Assembly: GCA_035493895.1 (NCBI GenBank)
Contig: DATJHM010000202.1
Coordinates: forward strand, 1-46,533
Length of the DNA: 46,533 nt
DNA from: DATJHM01 sp035493895
GTDB lineage: Bacteria; Chloroflexota; Ktedonobacteria; Ktedonobacterales; Ktedonobacteraceae
Direction of reading: 5' to 3'
The notes below the pieces were generated by a model. That model searched no databases and was not told the DNA's origin. It was given only the letters and a program-made list of their open reading frames with translations. The position numbers and the translations under genes were made by a program. Below, piece by piece: positions 8,015 through 17,023 of the stretch. Position 1 is the first letter of the stretch, and each line of letters opens with the position of its first letter.

Positions 8015-9094
8015 TTACTCCGTAATGAACTGGCGACCGATCGCAGAAGCAATAGCCTGTGCGCGGGGCATCAGATCGCGGAACTGATCGATCGTCAGAG
8101 ACTGAGCGCCATCCTTGAGGGCCTCATCGGGATTCGGGTGAACCTCGATCAGGAGGGCATCGGTACCGGCGGCCAGGGAAGCGAGCGACATAGGAGTAAC
8201 CAGATCGCGGCGACCCGTGCCCTGACTGGGATCAGAGATAATCGGCAGATGGGAAAGCGTCTTAATCAGAGGGATCGCACTGATATCCATCGTATTGCGG
8301 GTCAGTTTCTCGAACGTACGGATACCGCGTTCACACAGGATAACATTCCGGTTGCCCTGAGAGAGAACATACTCGGCGGCCAGCAGCCATTCTTCAAAGG
8401 TTGCAGACATGCCGCGTTTGAGCACAACCGGCTTATTGGTACGACCGACCTCATCAAGAAGCATATAGTTTTGCATATTGCGCGTACCAATTTGCAAAAT
8501 ATCAGCATACTCGCAGACCATAGAGACATCCGTAGGCGTCATCACCTCAGTAATGATCGCCATGCCGAACTCGTCGCGAGCTTTGGCGAGCAGTTTCAGG
8601 CCATCTTCGCCAAGGCCACGGAAGCCATAGGGGGAAGTAGAAGGCTTGAAGGCCCCACCGCGCAGGATCACCGCGCCCTCTTTGCGTACCGCCTCAGCCG
8701 TCGTCATCAACTGCATCTCGGTTTCAACCGTACAGGGACCGGCCATCATCACCACCTGGTTCGAGCCGATCTCCACGACGCCAGAAGAGACACAGGCAGC
8801 AGGGACCTCAACAATAGTATCGGCGGGATGGAACTCGCGGCTAGCAAGCTTATAGGGTTTAGATACGCGTAGAACATGCTCGACGCCGGGCATACCTTCG
8901 AGAGATTCGCCCAGAGAAGGATTAATGCCGCCCAGACCGCCAGGAGCGCCCGAAGGGCCAACGGCACCCAGGACACCAATCACAGTGCGTTCAACACCAT
9001 GGGAGAGATGACCGCTCAGACCATTTTTGTCGAGAAAAGTCAGAACGTGTTTTACATTATCATCGCTACAAGACGATTTCATCACAACGATCAT
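8015..9094 (-). CDS. aroF: 3-deoxy-7-phosphoheptulonate (DAHP) synthase, type I-beta
   Basis: This 359-residue enzyme condenses PEP and erythrose-4-phosphate, the first step of the shikimate pathway. The core barrel shows MMAGPCTVET, FKPSTSPYGFRG, RNMQNYMLL, LKRGMSAT, CERGIRTFE, SDPSQGTG and IEVHPNPDEA, all family hallmarks. An N-terminal ferredoxin-like regulatory domain (MIVVMKSSCSDDNVKHVLTF) is present, as in the feedback-controlled I-beta subgroup. A Gly/Pro-rich segment near residues 45-65 (GAVGPSGAPGGLGG) is unusual in that domain. AAGGAG is 7 bases before the ATG at 9094; the frame extends further but without similarity. It is the last gene of the trp cluster, 82 bases after aroH. The symbol denotes the activity; aroG would serve equally. 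Confidence 0.92.
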   Translation of the reverse strand: MIVVMKSSCSDDNVKHVLTFLDKNGLSGHLSHGVERTVIGVLGAVGPSGAPGGLGGINPSLGESLEGMPGVEHVLRVSKPYKLASREFHPADTIVEVPAACVSSGVVEIGSNQVVMMAGPCTVETEMQLMTTAEAVRKEGAVILRGGAFKPSTSPYGFRGLGEDGLKLLAKARDEFGMAIITEVMTPTDVSMVCEYADILQIGTRNMQNYMLLDEVGRTNKPVVLKRGMSATFEEWLLAAEYVLSQGNRNVILCERGIRTFEKLTRNTMDISAIPLIKTLSHLPIISDPSQGTGRRDLVTPMSLASLAAGTDALLIEVHPNPDEALKDGAQSLTIDQFRDLMPRAQAIASAIGRQFITE

Positions 9095-9176
9095 GAAAAA
9101 ACTCCTTCGGATCAAACTGTAGAGAGCCAGCGTGTACACCTACCACCAGAGAGTGGAAGGTTAGAGAGAAAGCCAG

Positions 9177-9545
9177 TTAAACCTCCACCCCGAACGTTGG
9201 TCGCAGCGTGACCGCTCCTCGAATATATACATGTTGCATCTCAGATGCTTTGCGCGTTGTATTAACGTGCAGAAGAATACGGATACACTTTTCTAAACTA
9301 CCAGGGACAGGAATCTCACGGGTGCACATGAGCGCAACCTCAGTCCAGCCGAGATTGCGCGCGGCCAGCGCTGGAAAGGCAGCATCCAGATCAGTCGTCA
9401 GCGTAAAAAAAGCGCTGACAACATCCTCAGCCTGGAGATTATTTTTCTCAATGAGCAGGCGTAGTAACTCTTCAGTAGCTGCAAGAATCTGCTCTCGGTC
9501 ATTTGATTCAACGGTTGTAGCACCGCGAATACCGCGACAGTACAT
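9177..9545 (-). CDS. aroH: Chorismate mutase, AroH type
   Basis: A 122-residue monofunctional chorismate mutase of the Bacillus AroH fold, which converts chorismate to prephenate for Phe and Tyr. It opens with the family signature CRGIRGATTVE, and includes TTDLDAAFPALAARN and LHVNT, where AroH enzymes place the active-site Arg and contact residues. I start at the ATG at 9545, matching the family N-terminus; the open frame continues to 9677 without similarity. The ribosome site (AAAGGGGCG) is about 9 bases upstream. Its place between trpA and DAHP synthase puts the competing Phe/Tyr branch under the same transcript as tryptophan synthesis. Confidence 0.9.
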   Translation of the reverse strand: MYCRGIRGATTVESNDREQILAATEELLRLLIEKNNLQAEDVVSAFFTLTTDLDAAFPALAARNLGWTEVALMCTREIPVPGSLEKCIRILLHVNTTRKASEMQHVYIRGAVTLRPTFGVEV

Positions 9546-9710
9546 CGACAAAATCGCCCCTTTCAGTATGGTCGTCTTTTTTGCAACGCAGCGTATGCTT
9601 GCCGGATAGACGCTCCTTGTATTGTAAGGGATAATGGCAAGAGAAAAATTACAGCTTGCACTGGTTAGAGTGTACATCCTGTTACAGAGAGTTGCTATAG
9701 GTAAACTAGA

Positions 9711-10568
9711 CTATATTTGACGCAGACTCTGGATGTATTGTCGTACCACGTTTTCCTGTTCATCCTCCTTGTGCTGGTCGATCAAATGGACGAGCGCGCT
9801 ACCCACCACGGCTCCTTCAGCATAGCGAGCGATCTGCGCAATATGTGCAGGAGTCGAAAGGCCGAAGCCGACGGCGAGAGGGAGATGTTTGGGATCCGTA
9901 TAGGTGCGAACGCGTTGAATAAACTCCTGCAAATGAGGCGGAAGCTTTTCGCGTGCGCCCGTAACGCCACTGAGCGAGACGCAGTAGACAAATCCCCCGA
10001 GGCTCTCGGCTGAAAGCTCAGCAATGCGTGCAATGCGAGCGTCAGGAGTGGTCGGCGGGAGCAGAAAAATCAGAGTCAATCCCTGCTCGCGAGCGGCTAA
10101 ACGTAGCGGCTCAGCCTCCTCAGGAGGGAGATCAGGAATAATCAGGGCACAGACTCCGCTTTGTCGTGCCGTCTTGCAAAAACGCTCAAGGCCATAAGCC
10201 CGCACAGGATTATAATAGCCCATCAGAATCAGAGGGACAGACGTTTTTGCCGAGACCTGACGTGCCACCTCCATACAGCCATTGACGGTCATACCGCGTT
10301 CCAGCGCAATCTGGCCCGCGTGCTGAATCGTCGCGCCATCGGCGAGTGGATCGCTGAATGGCATGCCCAGTTCAATAATATCCGCGCCCCCTTCGGCAGC
10401 GGCGAGGACCAGCTTCACACTTTGTTCTGCCGATGGGAAGCCGCTCATCAGATAGGGGATCAAGACACTGCGCCCCTCTTTGCTTGCGCGCGCAAACGCT
10501 TGCGAGATGCGTTGTGCCGGAATCCCTTCAGTCGTATGGGATACCGTACTCTCATTTATTGTCGACAT
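9711..10568 (-). CDS. trpA: Tryptophan synthase alpha chain
   Basis: A 285-residue TIM barrel that cleaves indole-3-glycerol phosphate to indole and glyceraldehyde-3-phosphate. The catalytic Glu lies in ADIIELGMPFSDPLADG and the Asp in IIPDLPPEEAEPL, with the phosphate-binding GFGLSTPAHIA near the C-terminus. YCVSLSGVTGAR is also typical. AGGAG precedes the ATG by 9 bases. It is 23 bases after trpB, as expected for subunits of the same complex that channel indole. Confidence 0.95.
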   Translation of the reverse strand: MSTINESTVSHTTEGIPAQRISQAFARASKEGRSVLIPYLMSGFPSAEQSVKLVLAAAEGGADIIELGMPFSDPLADGATIQHAGQIALERGMTVNGCMEVARQVSAKTSVPLILMGYYNPVRAYGLERFCKTARQSGVCALIIPDLPPEEAEPLRLAAREQGLTLIFLLPPTTPDARIARIAELSAESLGGFVYCVSLSGVTGAREKLPPHLQEFIQRVRTYTDPKHLPLAVGFGLSTPAHIAQIARYAEGAVVGSALVHLIDQHKEDEQENVVRQYIQSLRQI

Positions 10569-10591
10569 GGTTGATTTCTCCTGATCTCTTT

Positions 10592-11848
10592 CTACAAGCT
10601 AACGTTTAGGGCCTTGGCGACCGACAGCATATCTTTATCGCCGCGACCTGACAGATTGACAATAATGAGAGAGCCCGCAGGAATTTTACCCTGTTCTCCC
10701 TGTTCGAGCAAGTAACCGACGGCATGGGAAGATTCGAGCGCAGGAATAATCCCTTCCATGCGGCTCAATGTTTGCAGGCCACGAAGAGCAGTGGCATCGG
10801 TGGCATAGGCATAGCTTGCGCGGCCTGTGTCTTTCATATAGCTATGCTCCGGGCCAACACCGGGATAATCAAGACCGGCAGAAATGCTATGCGTCTCAAT
10901 CACCTGACCATCCTCGTTTTGCAGTAGATAGCTCATTGCGCCGTGCAGGACGCCGGGGCTACCAGCAGCGAGCGTTGCGGCATGCATGCCCGTGTCCAGA
11001 CCACTCCCCCCTGCTTCGACGCCGATCAGTTGTACCAGGGGTGCGTCCGCAAAGGGATAGAAAATGCCGATAGCATTGCTACCGCCGCCAACGCAAGCAT
11101 AGATCTGATCAGGGAGGCGGCCTTCCTGGCGAAGAATCTGCGCGCGTGCCTCCGTGCCGATGACGGCCTGGAAATCGCGTACAATGCGTGGATAGGGATG
11201 AGGGCCAGCCGCAGTGCCAAAGACATAGAACGTCGTTTCCACATTCGTCACCCAGTCGCGGATGGCCTCATTGATTGCATCTTTCAGCGTTTGCGAGCCG
11301 CTGGTGACCGAGCGCACCTCAGCACCCAGAAGTTTCATGCGAAAAACATTGAGCGATTGACGTTGGATATCGATCTCACCCATATAGATAATGCAGTCGA
11401 GACCAAGCATAGCGCAGGCCGTCGCCGTAGCAACACCATGCTGACCCGCCCCCGTCTCGGCAATAATGCGCTGCTTGCCCATACGTTTTGCCAGCAGACC
11501 CTGACCGAGAGCATTATTAATCTTATGCGCGCCTGTATGAGCCAGATCCTCACGTTTGAGGTAGACTTTCACATCCTTACCGAGCAATTGTGAGAAGCGA
11601 GGGACATAGTGCAGAGGCGTTTCACGGCCAGCGAAGCTGCGGAGTTGATAGTCCAGCTCATTTTGAAACTCAGGGTCCAGGCGGGCATCTTCATAGGCAG
11701 CCTCCAAGTCGTCCAGGGCCGCCATCAGACTCTCGGGCACAAATTTGCCGCCGAAAGCCCCGAAGCGTCCGTGAGCATCAGGGTAAAGCTGATGCTGGTA
11801 GCTCTGTTGTTCCTGTGCGCCGGATGGTATTTGTTGCATGTGTTGCAT
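10592..11848 (-). CDS. trpB: Tryptophan synthase beta chain
   Basis: A 418-residue PLP enzyme that joins indole and serine to make tryptophan. The PLP Lys is in REDLAHTGAHKINNALG, and the phosphate-binding loop is GGGSNAIGIFYPF. The N-terminal GRFGAFGGKFVPESL and the monovalent-cation region near SAGLDYPGVGPEHS are standard TrpB1 features. I start at the ATG at 11848. AGGAAGAG lies 11 bases upstream of it. A second Met three codons on is possible, and an open frame continuing to 11902 lacks similarity. It follows the trpC/F fusion by 95 bases. Confidence 0.95.
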   Translation of the reverse strand: MQHMQQIPSGAQEQQSYQHQLYPDAHGRFGAFGGKFVPESLMAALDDLEAAYEDARLDPEFQNELDYQLRSFAGRETPLHYVPRFSQLLGKDVKVYLKREDLAHTGAHKINNALGQGLLAKRMGKQRIIAETGAGQHGVATATACAMLGLDCIIYMGEIDIQRQSLNVFRMKLLGAEVRSVTSGSQTLKDAINEAIRDWVTNVETTFYVFGTAAGPHPYPRIVRDFQAVIGTEARAQILRQEGRLPDQIYACVGGGSNAIGIFYPFADAPLVQLIGVEAGGSGLDTGMHAATLAAGSPGVLHGAMSYLLQNEDGQVIETHSISAGLDYPGVGPEHSYMKDTGRASYAYATDATALRGLQTLSRMEGIIPALESSHAVGYLLEQGEQGKIPAGSLIIVNLSGRGDKDMLSVAKALNVSL

Positions 11849-11943
11849 AGAATTTGTATCTCTTCCTGATAAATGAAGCAGGGATGAACCATAACTTCTC
11901 ATAAAGGGTAGCGGTTCACCCTACCTATAATTATATCGTTGGG

Positions 11944-13371
11944 TTAAGCAGTGACCTGACGAACGTTTTGAAGAAAGGTGTGAATTTTCGCACTATCTTT
12001 CTGCTTGTTCGTTTCGACACCGCTGCTGACATCCACCCCCCAGGGATGGACCTGATAGATGGCCTCCGCGACATTTTCGGGCGAGAGACCGCCTGCGAGC
12101 AGAATGCGATTCTCGCGTGCAACCTGACTGGCGAGCTGCCAATCATGCGTCTGACCGGAGCCGCCCCAGTCTGGAGTGGGAGTATCCAGAAGCAGACGCC
12201 ACGCGTAGGGCGCATAGCGTGCCACGAGATCAAGATCAGAAGGCTGCTCGATGTGTAGCGCCTTGATGACAGGACGTTTGATCTGCTGTAGCAGTTCAGG
12301 AGATTCGGTGCCATGAAGCTGAACGAAATGCAGACCAGCCTGATCGATTGCCGCATTGATGAAATCGACATCTTTATTGACGAAGACGCCTACGAGATCA
12401 GGTGTGCTCTTTCCGGGAGCTGGATCGCTGAGGCTTGTGCTGGCCTGGACGAGCTCCTGAACCTGGAGAGGCGTGATATAGCGATGACTGGGCTCGTAAA
12501 AGATCGCGCCCAGCAGATCGGCACCCGCCTCAACCGCCGCATTGACATGTTCGGGGAAGCGCAGACCGCAGATTTTGACCTGGACGCTTTCGTTCGCCGC
12601 CTGCAAGAGTCGCCGAATATGCGCAGGGATATCGGGCGAGACCACCAGCGACTCACCAACAAGCATCGCCTGAACATCGTAGCGAGCGAGGCGGCGCGCA
12701 TCGGCTGCACTGTGGATGCCACTCTCCGCAATGACAATGCGATCCGCCGGAATGATCTGGCGAAGCTCACGCAACAGGTAGGGATTCATCTTAAACGTCA
12801 CCAGATCGCGGCTATTGACGCCGATAATCTGTGCCCCAGCAGCCACGGCGCGCTCGGCCTCTTCCCGGCTGTGCACCTCGACGAGACAGCGCATTTGTAG
12901 ATCGTGTGCCAGCGTGAGCAGTTGGCGGAGTTGTCGATCATCGAGAATCGCGCAGATGAGCAGGAGCGCATCTGCTCCCCAGGCGCGTGCTTCGTAGACC
13001 TGATAGGGATCGACAATAAAATCTTTCCGTAAAACCGGAACCTGAACCGCCGCTTTAATGGCCGTCAGATACTCCGGCGAACCAAGAAAGAAATGCGGTT
13101 CAGTGAGCACCGAGATCGCCGCCGCGCCATTGGCCTCGTAGAGACGAGCGGTAGCGACCGGATCGAGATCAGGAGCCAGCAGACCCTTCGAAGGCGAAGC
13201 CCGCTTGACCTCCGCAATCAGATGGACGCGGGAGCGGGGCGAAAAGGCGGCGGCCAGATCGCGTGGCGGAGGCAGCGTTGCGGCGCGCTGCTGCAAATCA
13301 GCAAGCGTAACCTCGCGTTTGCGCTGCTCCAGATCAGCAACGGTTTGTGTAACGATACGGTCAAGAAACAT
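11944..13371 (-). CDS. trpCF: Bifunctional indole-3-glycerol phosphate synthase / phosphoribosylanthranilate isomerase
   Basis: A 475-residue fusion of two TIM barrels carrying out consecutive steps of tryptophan synthesis. Residues about 1-262 are TrpC: IAEVKRASPSKG with the catalytic Lys, VLRKDFIVDPYQV, GVNSRDLVTF and IAESGIHSA. Residues about 267-470 are TrpF: VKICGLRFPEHVNAA with the catalytic Cys, GAIFYEPSHRYI, and LLLDTPTPDWGGSG with the catalytic Asp, then LAGGLSPENV. The domain order is the same as in the E. coli TrpC-TrpF fusion. The start codon has only a weak ribosome site (GAAG about 13 bases upstream). A MITE-like repeat ends 35 bases before it, so translation or transcript level of this gene may be altered relative to its neighbours. 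Confidence 0.94.
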   Translation of the reverse strand: MFLDRIVTQTVADLEQRKREVTLADLQQRAATLPPPRDLAAAFSPRSRVHLIAEVKRASPSKGLLAPDLDPVATARLYEANGAAAISVLTEPHFFLGSPEYLTAIKAAVQVPVLRKDFIVDPYQVYEARAWGADALLLICAILDDRQLRQLLTLAHDLQMRCLVEVHSREEAERAVAAGAQIIGVNSRDLVTFKMNPYLLRELRQIIPADRIVIAESGIHSAADARRLARYDVQAMLVGESLVVSPDIPAHIRRLLQAANESVQVKICGLRFPEHVNAAVEAGADLLGAIFYEPSHRYITPLQVQELVQASTSLSDPAPGKSTPDLVGVFVNKDVDFINAAIDQAGLHFVQLHGTESPELLQQIKRPVIKALHIEQPSDLDLVARYAPYAWRLLLDTPTPDWGGSGQTHDWQLASQVARENRILLAGGLSPENVAEAIYQVHPWGVDVSSGVETNKQKDSAKIHTFLQNVRQVTA

Positions 13372-13405
13372 AGGTATAACTCAAACTTCCCAGGGTCCAT
13401 TTCCC

Positions 13406-13679
13406 TTGTAGAGGCGGGGTTTATCTCCGCCGAATATGCATCAACCTGAGAGCCGAGAGGGCCGGTGGGGCGTGGACCGGCATAAAGCCCGGTCCCTACC
13501 TCTGCCTTTCTTCGAGATTGGGGACCACATGCACCTTTCTTCGGTTGATGCGTATTAGGCGGGGTTTTATCCGCCTTATTCCGCCTTTGCCCCATGTTGG
13601 AGGAGCAAAGGCGGAGATAAACCCCGCCTCTACGGGGATATGTAATGCCTATGGGCGGAGATAAACCCCGCCTCTACAA
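13406..13679. mobile_element. MITE-like nested inverted-repeat element inside the trp cluster
   Basis: This fills the 322-base trpD-trpC gap. The 26-base end TTGTAGAGGCGGGGTTTATC-TCCGCC (13406-13431) is repeated perfectly in inverse at 13654-13679. A third copy of most of it, in the same orientation as the right end, is at 13610-13633. Inside, GAATATGCATCAACC (13432-13446) pairs with GGTTGATGCGTATTA (13543-13557), giving a nested inverted repeat. Another related left end lies at 46466-46509. There is no coding capacity. I infer a non-autonomous transposable element with a second copy or a fragment inserted beside it. Confidence 0.7.
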
Positions 13680-13693
13680 AGACGATAAAACGA

Positions 13694-14737
13694 TTAATTG
13701 CCGATTGCTTGCGAACAGGCAACGACCTCCGCCAACTTCTCTTTCGCCTTCCCGCTGCGCAGCGTTTCGCGGGCGAGTTGCACCCCTTCTTTGAGAGAAG
13801 AGACCATCTCGCTGGCAAGCAAAGCCGCTCCGGCATTGAGAGAGAGCATATGGGAAGGAGGCGAATCGCTGTCAGTCGCGAGCAACTCCTGTAGCATACG
13901 AGCGTTATGTTCGGGACCGCCGCCCTGTACAAGGTGGCGATCATTGATGCGCATCAGTCCTACCTCTTCCGGAGTGATGGTATATTCGCGGAGTGGTGCA
14001 CCCTGGCGAACCTCACAAATGCGCGTCGGAGCACTGAGCGAGCACTCATCGATACCGTCCTCGCCATGCACAATCAATGCATGCTGGCAGCCGAGATTGA
14101 GGAGAGCCTCGCCCATTTTGCGCAGAAGCGAGCTCGTGGGAACACCCAGGAGCTGATAGGGAGTATGAGCGGGATTGGTCAAAGGGCCGAGAATATTAAA
14201 AACCGTGCGAATCCCGATCTCACTGCGGGTGGGGCCAACATGCTTCATCGCAGGATGGAATGCTTTGGCGAACATAAAGCCGAAGCCCACCTCCTGAATG
14301 CAGCGTGCCACGTCCTGTGCGCTGAGATCAATGCGAACGCCCAGGGCCTCCAGTACATCGGCGCTGCCGCAGCGGCTGGTAGCCGAGCGATTGCCATGTT
14401 TAGCGATCGTAGCGCCAGCGGCCGCAGCGAGAATACCAGCGGCAGTGGAGACGTTGAACGTGCCTGAGGCATCACCACCCGTGCCGCAGGTATCGAGCGC
14501 ACGGGCGGCGACCGAAGCATCCAGCGTAACCTGGACGGCTTTCGCGCGCATCACGCGCGCCATCCCCGTGATCTCCTCAACCGTCTCGCCACCGGGACGC
14601 AGGCGAAAAGCCGTCAGAAACGCGCCCATCTGCGAAGGGGAGGCGGTCCCGCTCATAATCTCCTCCATCACAATGGCCGCCTCATCTTCAGCCAGAGTAG
14701 CTCCGGCAGAGACATGAATAATAGCCTCGCGAATCAT
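13694..14737 (-). CDS. trpD: Anthranilate phosphoribosyltransferase
   Basis: A 347-residue enzyme transferring phosphoribose from PRPP to anthranilate. It shows DTCGTGGDASGTFNVST (glycine-rich PRPP loop), AAAGATIAKHGNRSATSRCGS (the second conserved substrate loop) and FMFAKAFHPAMKHV with the anthranilate-binding region, then FNILGPLTNPA. I prefer the ATG at 14737, where TrpD proteins usually begin (MIREAI). The ATG at 14749 sits directly against GAGGAG and is less likely. It follows trpG by 60 bases. The gap to trpC holds the inverted-repeat element. Confidence 0.94.
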   Translation of the reverse strand: MIREAIIHVSAGATLAEDEAAIVMEEIMSGTASPSQMGAFLTAFRLRPGGETVEEITGMARVMRAKAVQVTLDASVAARALDTCGTGGDASGTFNVSTAAGILAAAAGATIAKHGNRSATSRCGSADVLEALGVRIDLSAQDVARCIQEVGFGFMFAKAFHPAMKHVGPTRSEIGIRTVFNILGPLTNPAHTPYQLLGVPTSSLLRKMGEALLNLGCQHALIVHGEDGIDECSLSAPTRICEVRQGAPLREYTITPEEVGLMRINDRHLVQGGGPEHNARMLQELLATDSDSPPSHMLSLNAGAALLASEMVSSLKEGVQLARETLRSGKAKEKLAEVVACSQAIGN

Positions 14738-14797
14738 CGTAGTTACCATCTCCTCAAAATGTAGGAAAGACCTCAAAAGACAACGTTCAAAGTTGCG

Positions 14798-15361
14798 TTA
14801 GCGCGCCAGAAAATTGCGTAACAAATCTTTTCCCACAGGGGTCATAATAGACTCAGGATGAAACTGCACGCCCTCAACGGGATACGTGCGGTGGCGAAGT
14901 CCCATAATCAGGCCATCGTCAGTTTCAGCCGTGATCTCCAGTGCATCTGGAAGCGTCTCGCGTTCAACAATCAGACTGTGATAGCGATTGGCCGCAAAAG
15001 GTGCGGGGAGGCCGTGAAAGACGCCCTGCCCTTTGTGAAACATCAAAGAGGTTTTGCCGTGCATAGGGAGTGGGGCACGTACAACACGTCCACCAAACAC
15101 CTGCCCAAGCGCTTGATGACCCAGGCAGACGCCGAGCAACGGAATACGGGGGCCAAATGCCCCGATAATCTCACAGGAGCGTCCCGCCTCGTTGGGCGTG
15201 CAGGGTCCTGGAGAGACCACAATATGATCGGGCTGTATCGTCTCAATCTCGTCGAGCGTGACCTGATCATTGCGGCGAACCAGCACCTCAGCGCCAAGTT
15301 CGGAGAGATACTGATAGAGATTATAGGTAAAGCTGTCGTAGTTATCGATGAGTAACAGCAT
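14798..15361 (-). CDS. trpG: Anthranilate synthase component II, glutamine amidotransferase
   Basis: A 187-residue class I glutamine amidotransferase that feeds ammonia to TrpE. The catalytic Cys is in LLGVCLGHQALGQ. The His-Glu pair is in GVQFHPESIMT, and the oxyanion strand is VVSPGPCTPNEAG. The N-terminus LLLIDNYDSFTYNL is typical. Its ATG (15361) is one base after the trpE stop codon and its AAAGGAG lies in the trpE end, so the two are translationally coupled in equal amounts. It could also act as PabA in folate synthesis if no other copy exists; that is speculation. Confidence 0.95.
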   Translation of the reverse strand: MLLLIDNYDSFTYNLYQYLSELGAEVLVRRNDQVTLDEIETIQPDHIVVSPGPCTPNEAGRSCEIIGAFGPRIPLLGVCLGHQALGQVFGGRVVRAPLPMHGKTSLMFHKGQGVFHGLPAPFAANRYHSLIVERETLPDALEITAETDDGLIMGLRHRTYPVEGVQFHPESIMTPVGKDLLRNFLAR

Positions 15362-15362
15362 C

Positions 15363-16973
15363 TTATTCTCCTTTTCCGGCAGAGAGAGGGACCCGGGTCG
15401 TCTCCGTTGCCGCAATCGTCTCAGCCTCGTCGAGAGCGCGTAAAAGAGCGCGGGCCTTATTCAGGCATTCCTGATATTCGGAAGATGGTACAGAGTCGGC
15501 CACCACGCCGCAGCCAGCTTGAATGTAGGCGCGACCATCCTTCATAACCATAGTACGGAGCGCAATTGCCGTCTCCTGATTGCCATTGTGACTCAGGTAG
15601 CCGACGGCACCGGCGTAGACACCACGCTGCTCGCCCTCCAGTTCGCTGATAATCTCCATCGCGCGAATCTTCGGCGCACCACTGACCGTCCCGGCCGGAA
15701 AGCCTGCGCGCAGGGCATCGAAAGGCGTTGCATCGGGGCGAAGCTCGCCTGCAACATTCGTCACCATATGCATCACATGTGAATAGCGTTCGATATCCAT
15801 GAGCTCGCTGACCTTGATCGTGCCCGGCGTACACACGCGGCCGACATCGTTGCGGGCGAGATCGACCAGCATCACATGTTCGGCGCGCTCTTTCGGATCG
15901 GCCTGAAGCTCTTCAGCCAGACGCTGATCGGCCTGACGATTTTCGCCGCGTGGGCGTGTGCCAGCAATCGGGCGGATCGTCACCTCATTCTCTTCAAAGC
16001 GAACCAGCAGTTCGGGCGAGGCACCGACCACATGGAAATCATCCATATCCAGAAAGAACATATAAGGAGAAGGATTGATGGCCCGGAGTGCGCGATAGAC
16101 CGTAAAGGGCGAGGCGTTCACCTGACGGCTCAGGCGGAGAGAAGGCACCACCTGGAAGACATCGCCTGCTTTGATATATTCGACCGAGCGGCGAACCATC
16201 TCCTCAAACTCGGGTTGCGTACGATTGCAACTGATGCGTAGTGCCTGTTCATCGTGCGTCGGCTCAGGTTCTGCGGGAAAGCGGAGGTCCTGATGCAAGC
16301 GCTCCTGTATATCGCGCAGAATAGCGATCCCGCGCTGATATTCGGCCTCGAGATCCGGCGCATCGAGATGCAGATGCGTGACGGCGCGCACACGATGTTT
16401 CACATGATCAAAAATCAGGACCGTCTCCGTAAAGCAGAAGACCGCCAGGGGGAGAGCCAGCACATTGTCAGGAGGCAGAGGCAGGCGTTCAAAGCGTGTT
16501 ACCGTATCATAAGAAAGGTAGCCGACCGCGCCACCAAAGAACTGTGGCAACTCATCCTGAGCCTGAAGAGGAGGCGTCAGCAGGCGAAACTGCTGGAGTT
16601 CGGCCTCGATCAGCGCAAGAGGATCATGGCAGGGGCGTTCTTCCACCTGAATGGCACTTGAAGACCGAGCATGCTGATGAGCAGGCATGTGCAAAAGTCG
16701 CATCGTCTCCCCGCGCTGGATCATCACCAGATAGGGATCGATGCCGATAAACGAATAGCGAGCAATATTGACGCCGCCCGAAACGCTCTCTAACAGGAAG
16801 CTATAGGGGCTCTGTGCCGTTTTGCAATAGGCCGAGACGGGTGTTTCCATATCGGCGAGAATATCGCAATAGAGTGGCAGAAGAGGGCGGCGTGTATCGG
16901 CATGGTCCTGAGCGTCTAACGCAGAGGCGCGCAGTTGCGTAATCTCGTCAAATGTTGGATAGAACATAGACAT
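15363..16973 (-). CDS. trpE: Anthranilate synthase component I
   Basis: A 536-residue chorismate-utilising enzyme making anthranilate. The C-terminal catalytic domain has FQVVPSLRLSR, INPSPYMFFLD, SPELLVRF, RPIAGTRPRG, LVDLARNDVGRVC, FPAGTVSGAPKIRAMEII and the final QAGCGVVADS. The N-terminal half includes LLESVSGGVNIARYSFIG, the region carrying the feedback tryptophan site (the LLES motif). A second ATG six bases downstream (16967) has slightly better spacing from GAGGAAGG. It follows trpS by 50 bases, close enough for co-transcription. Confidence 0.95.
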   Translation of the reverse strand: MSMFYPTFDEITQLRASALDAQDHADTRRPLLPLYCDILADMETPVSAYCKTAQSPYSFLLESVSGGVNIARYSFIGIDPYLVMIQRGETMRLLHMPAHQHARSSSAIQVEERPCHDPLALIEAELQQFRLLTPPLQAQDELPQFFGGAVGYLSYDTVTRFERLPLPPDNVLALPLAVFCFTETVLIFDHVKHRVRAVTHLHLDAPDLEAEYQRGIAILRDIQERLHQDLRFPAEPEPTHDEQALRISCNRTQPEFEEMVRRSVEYIKAGDVFQVVPSLRLSRQVNASPFTVYRALRAINPSPYMFFLDMDDFHVVGASPELLVRFEENEVTIRPIAGTRPRGENRQADQRLAEELQADPKERAEHVMLVDLARNDVGRVCTPGTIKVSELMDIERYSHVMHMVTNVAGELRPDATPFDALRAGFPAGTVSGAPKIRAMEIISELEGEQRGVYAGAVGYLSHNGNQETAIALRTMVMKDGRAYIQAGCGVVADSVPSSEYQECLNKARALLRALDEAETIAATETTRVPLSAGKGE

Positions 16974-17023
16974 GCACCTTCCTCGGAAATGAGAGTAGAG
17001 GGTGAAAGTTCACCCTCACAGAA

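Noticed and set aside
7964..8872. Long plus-strand open frame of about 300 codons
   Set aside because: It is antisense to the clearly conserved DAHP synthase gene; its composition is that of a reversed coding strand.
13406..13679. CRISPR-like spacing of repeated GCGGGG units
   Set aside because: Copies are in both orientations and unevenly spaced, with no cas genes; inverted-repeat element fits better.
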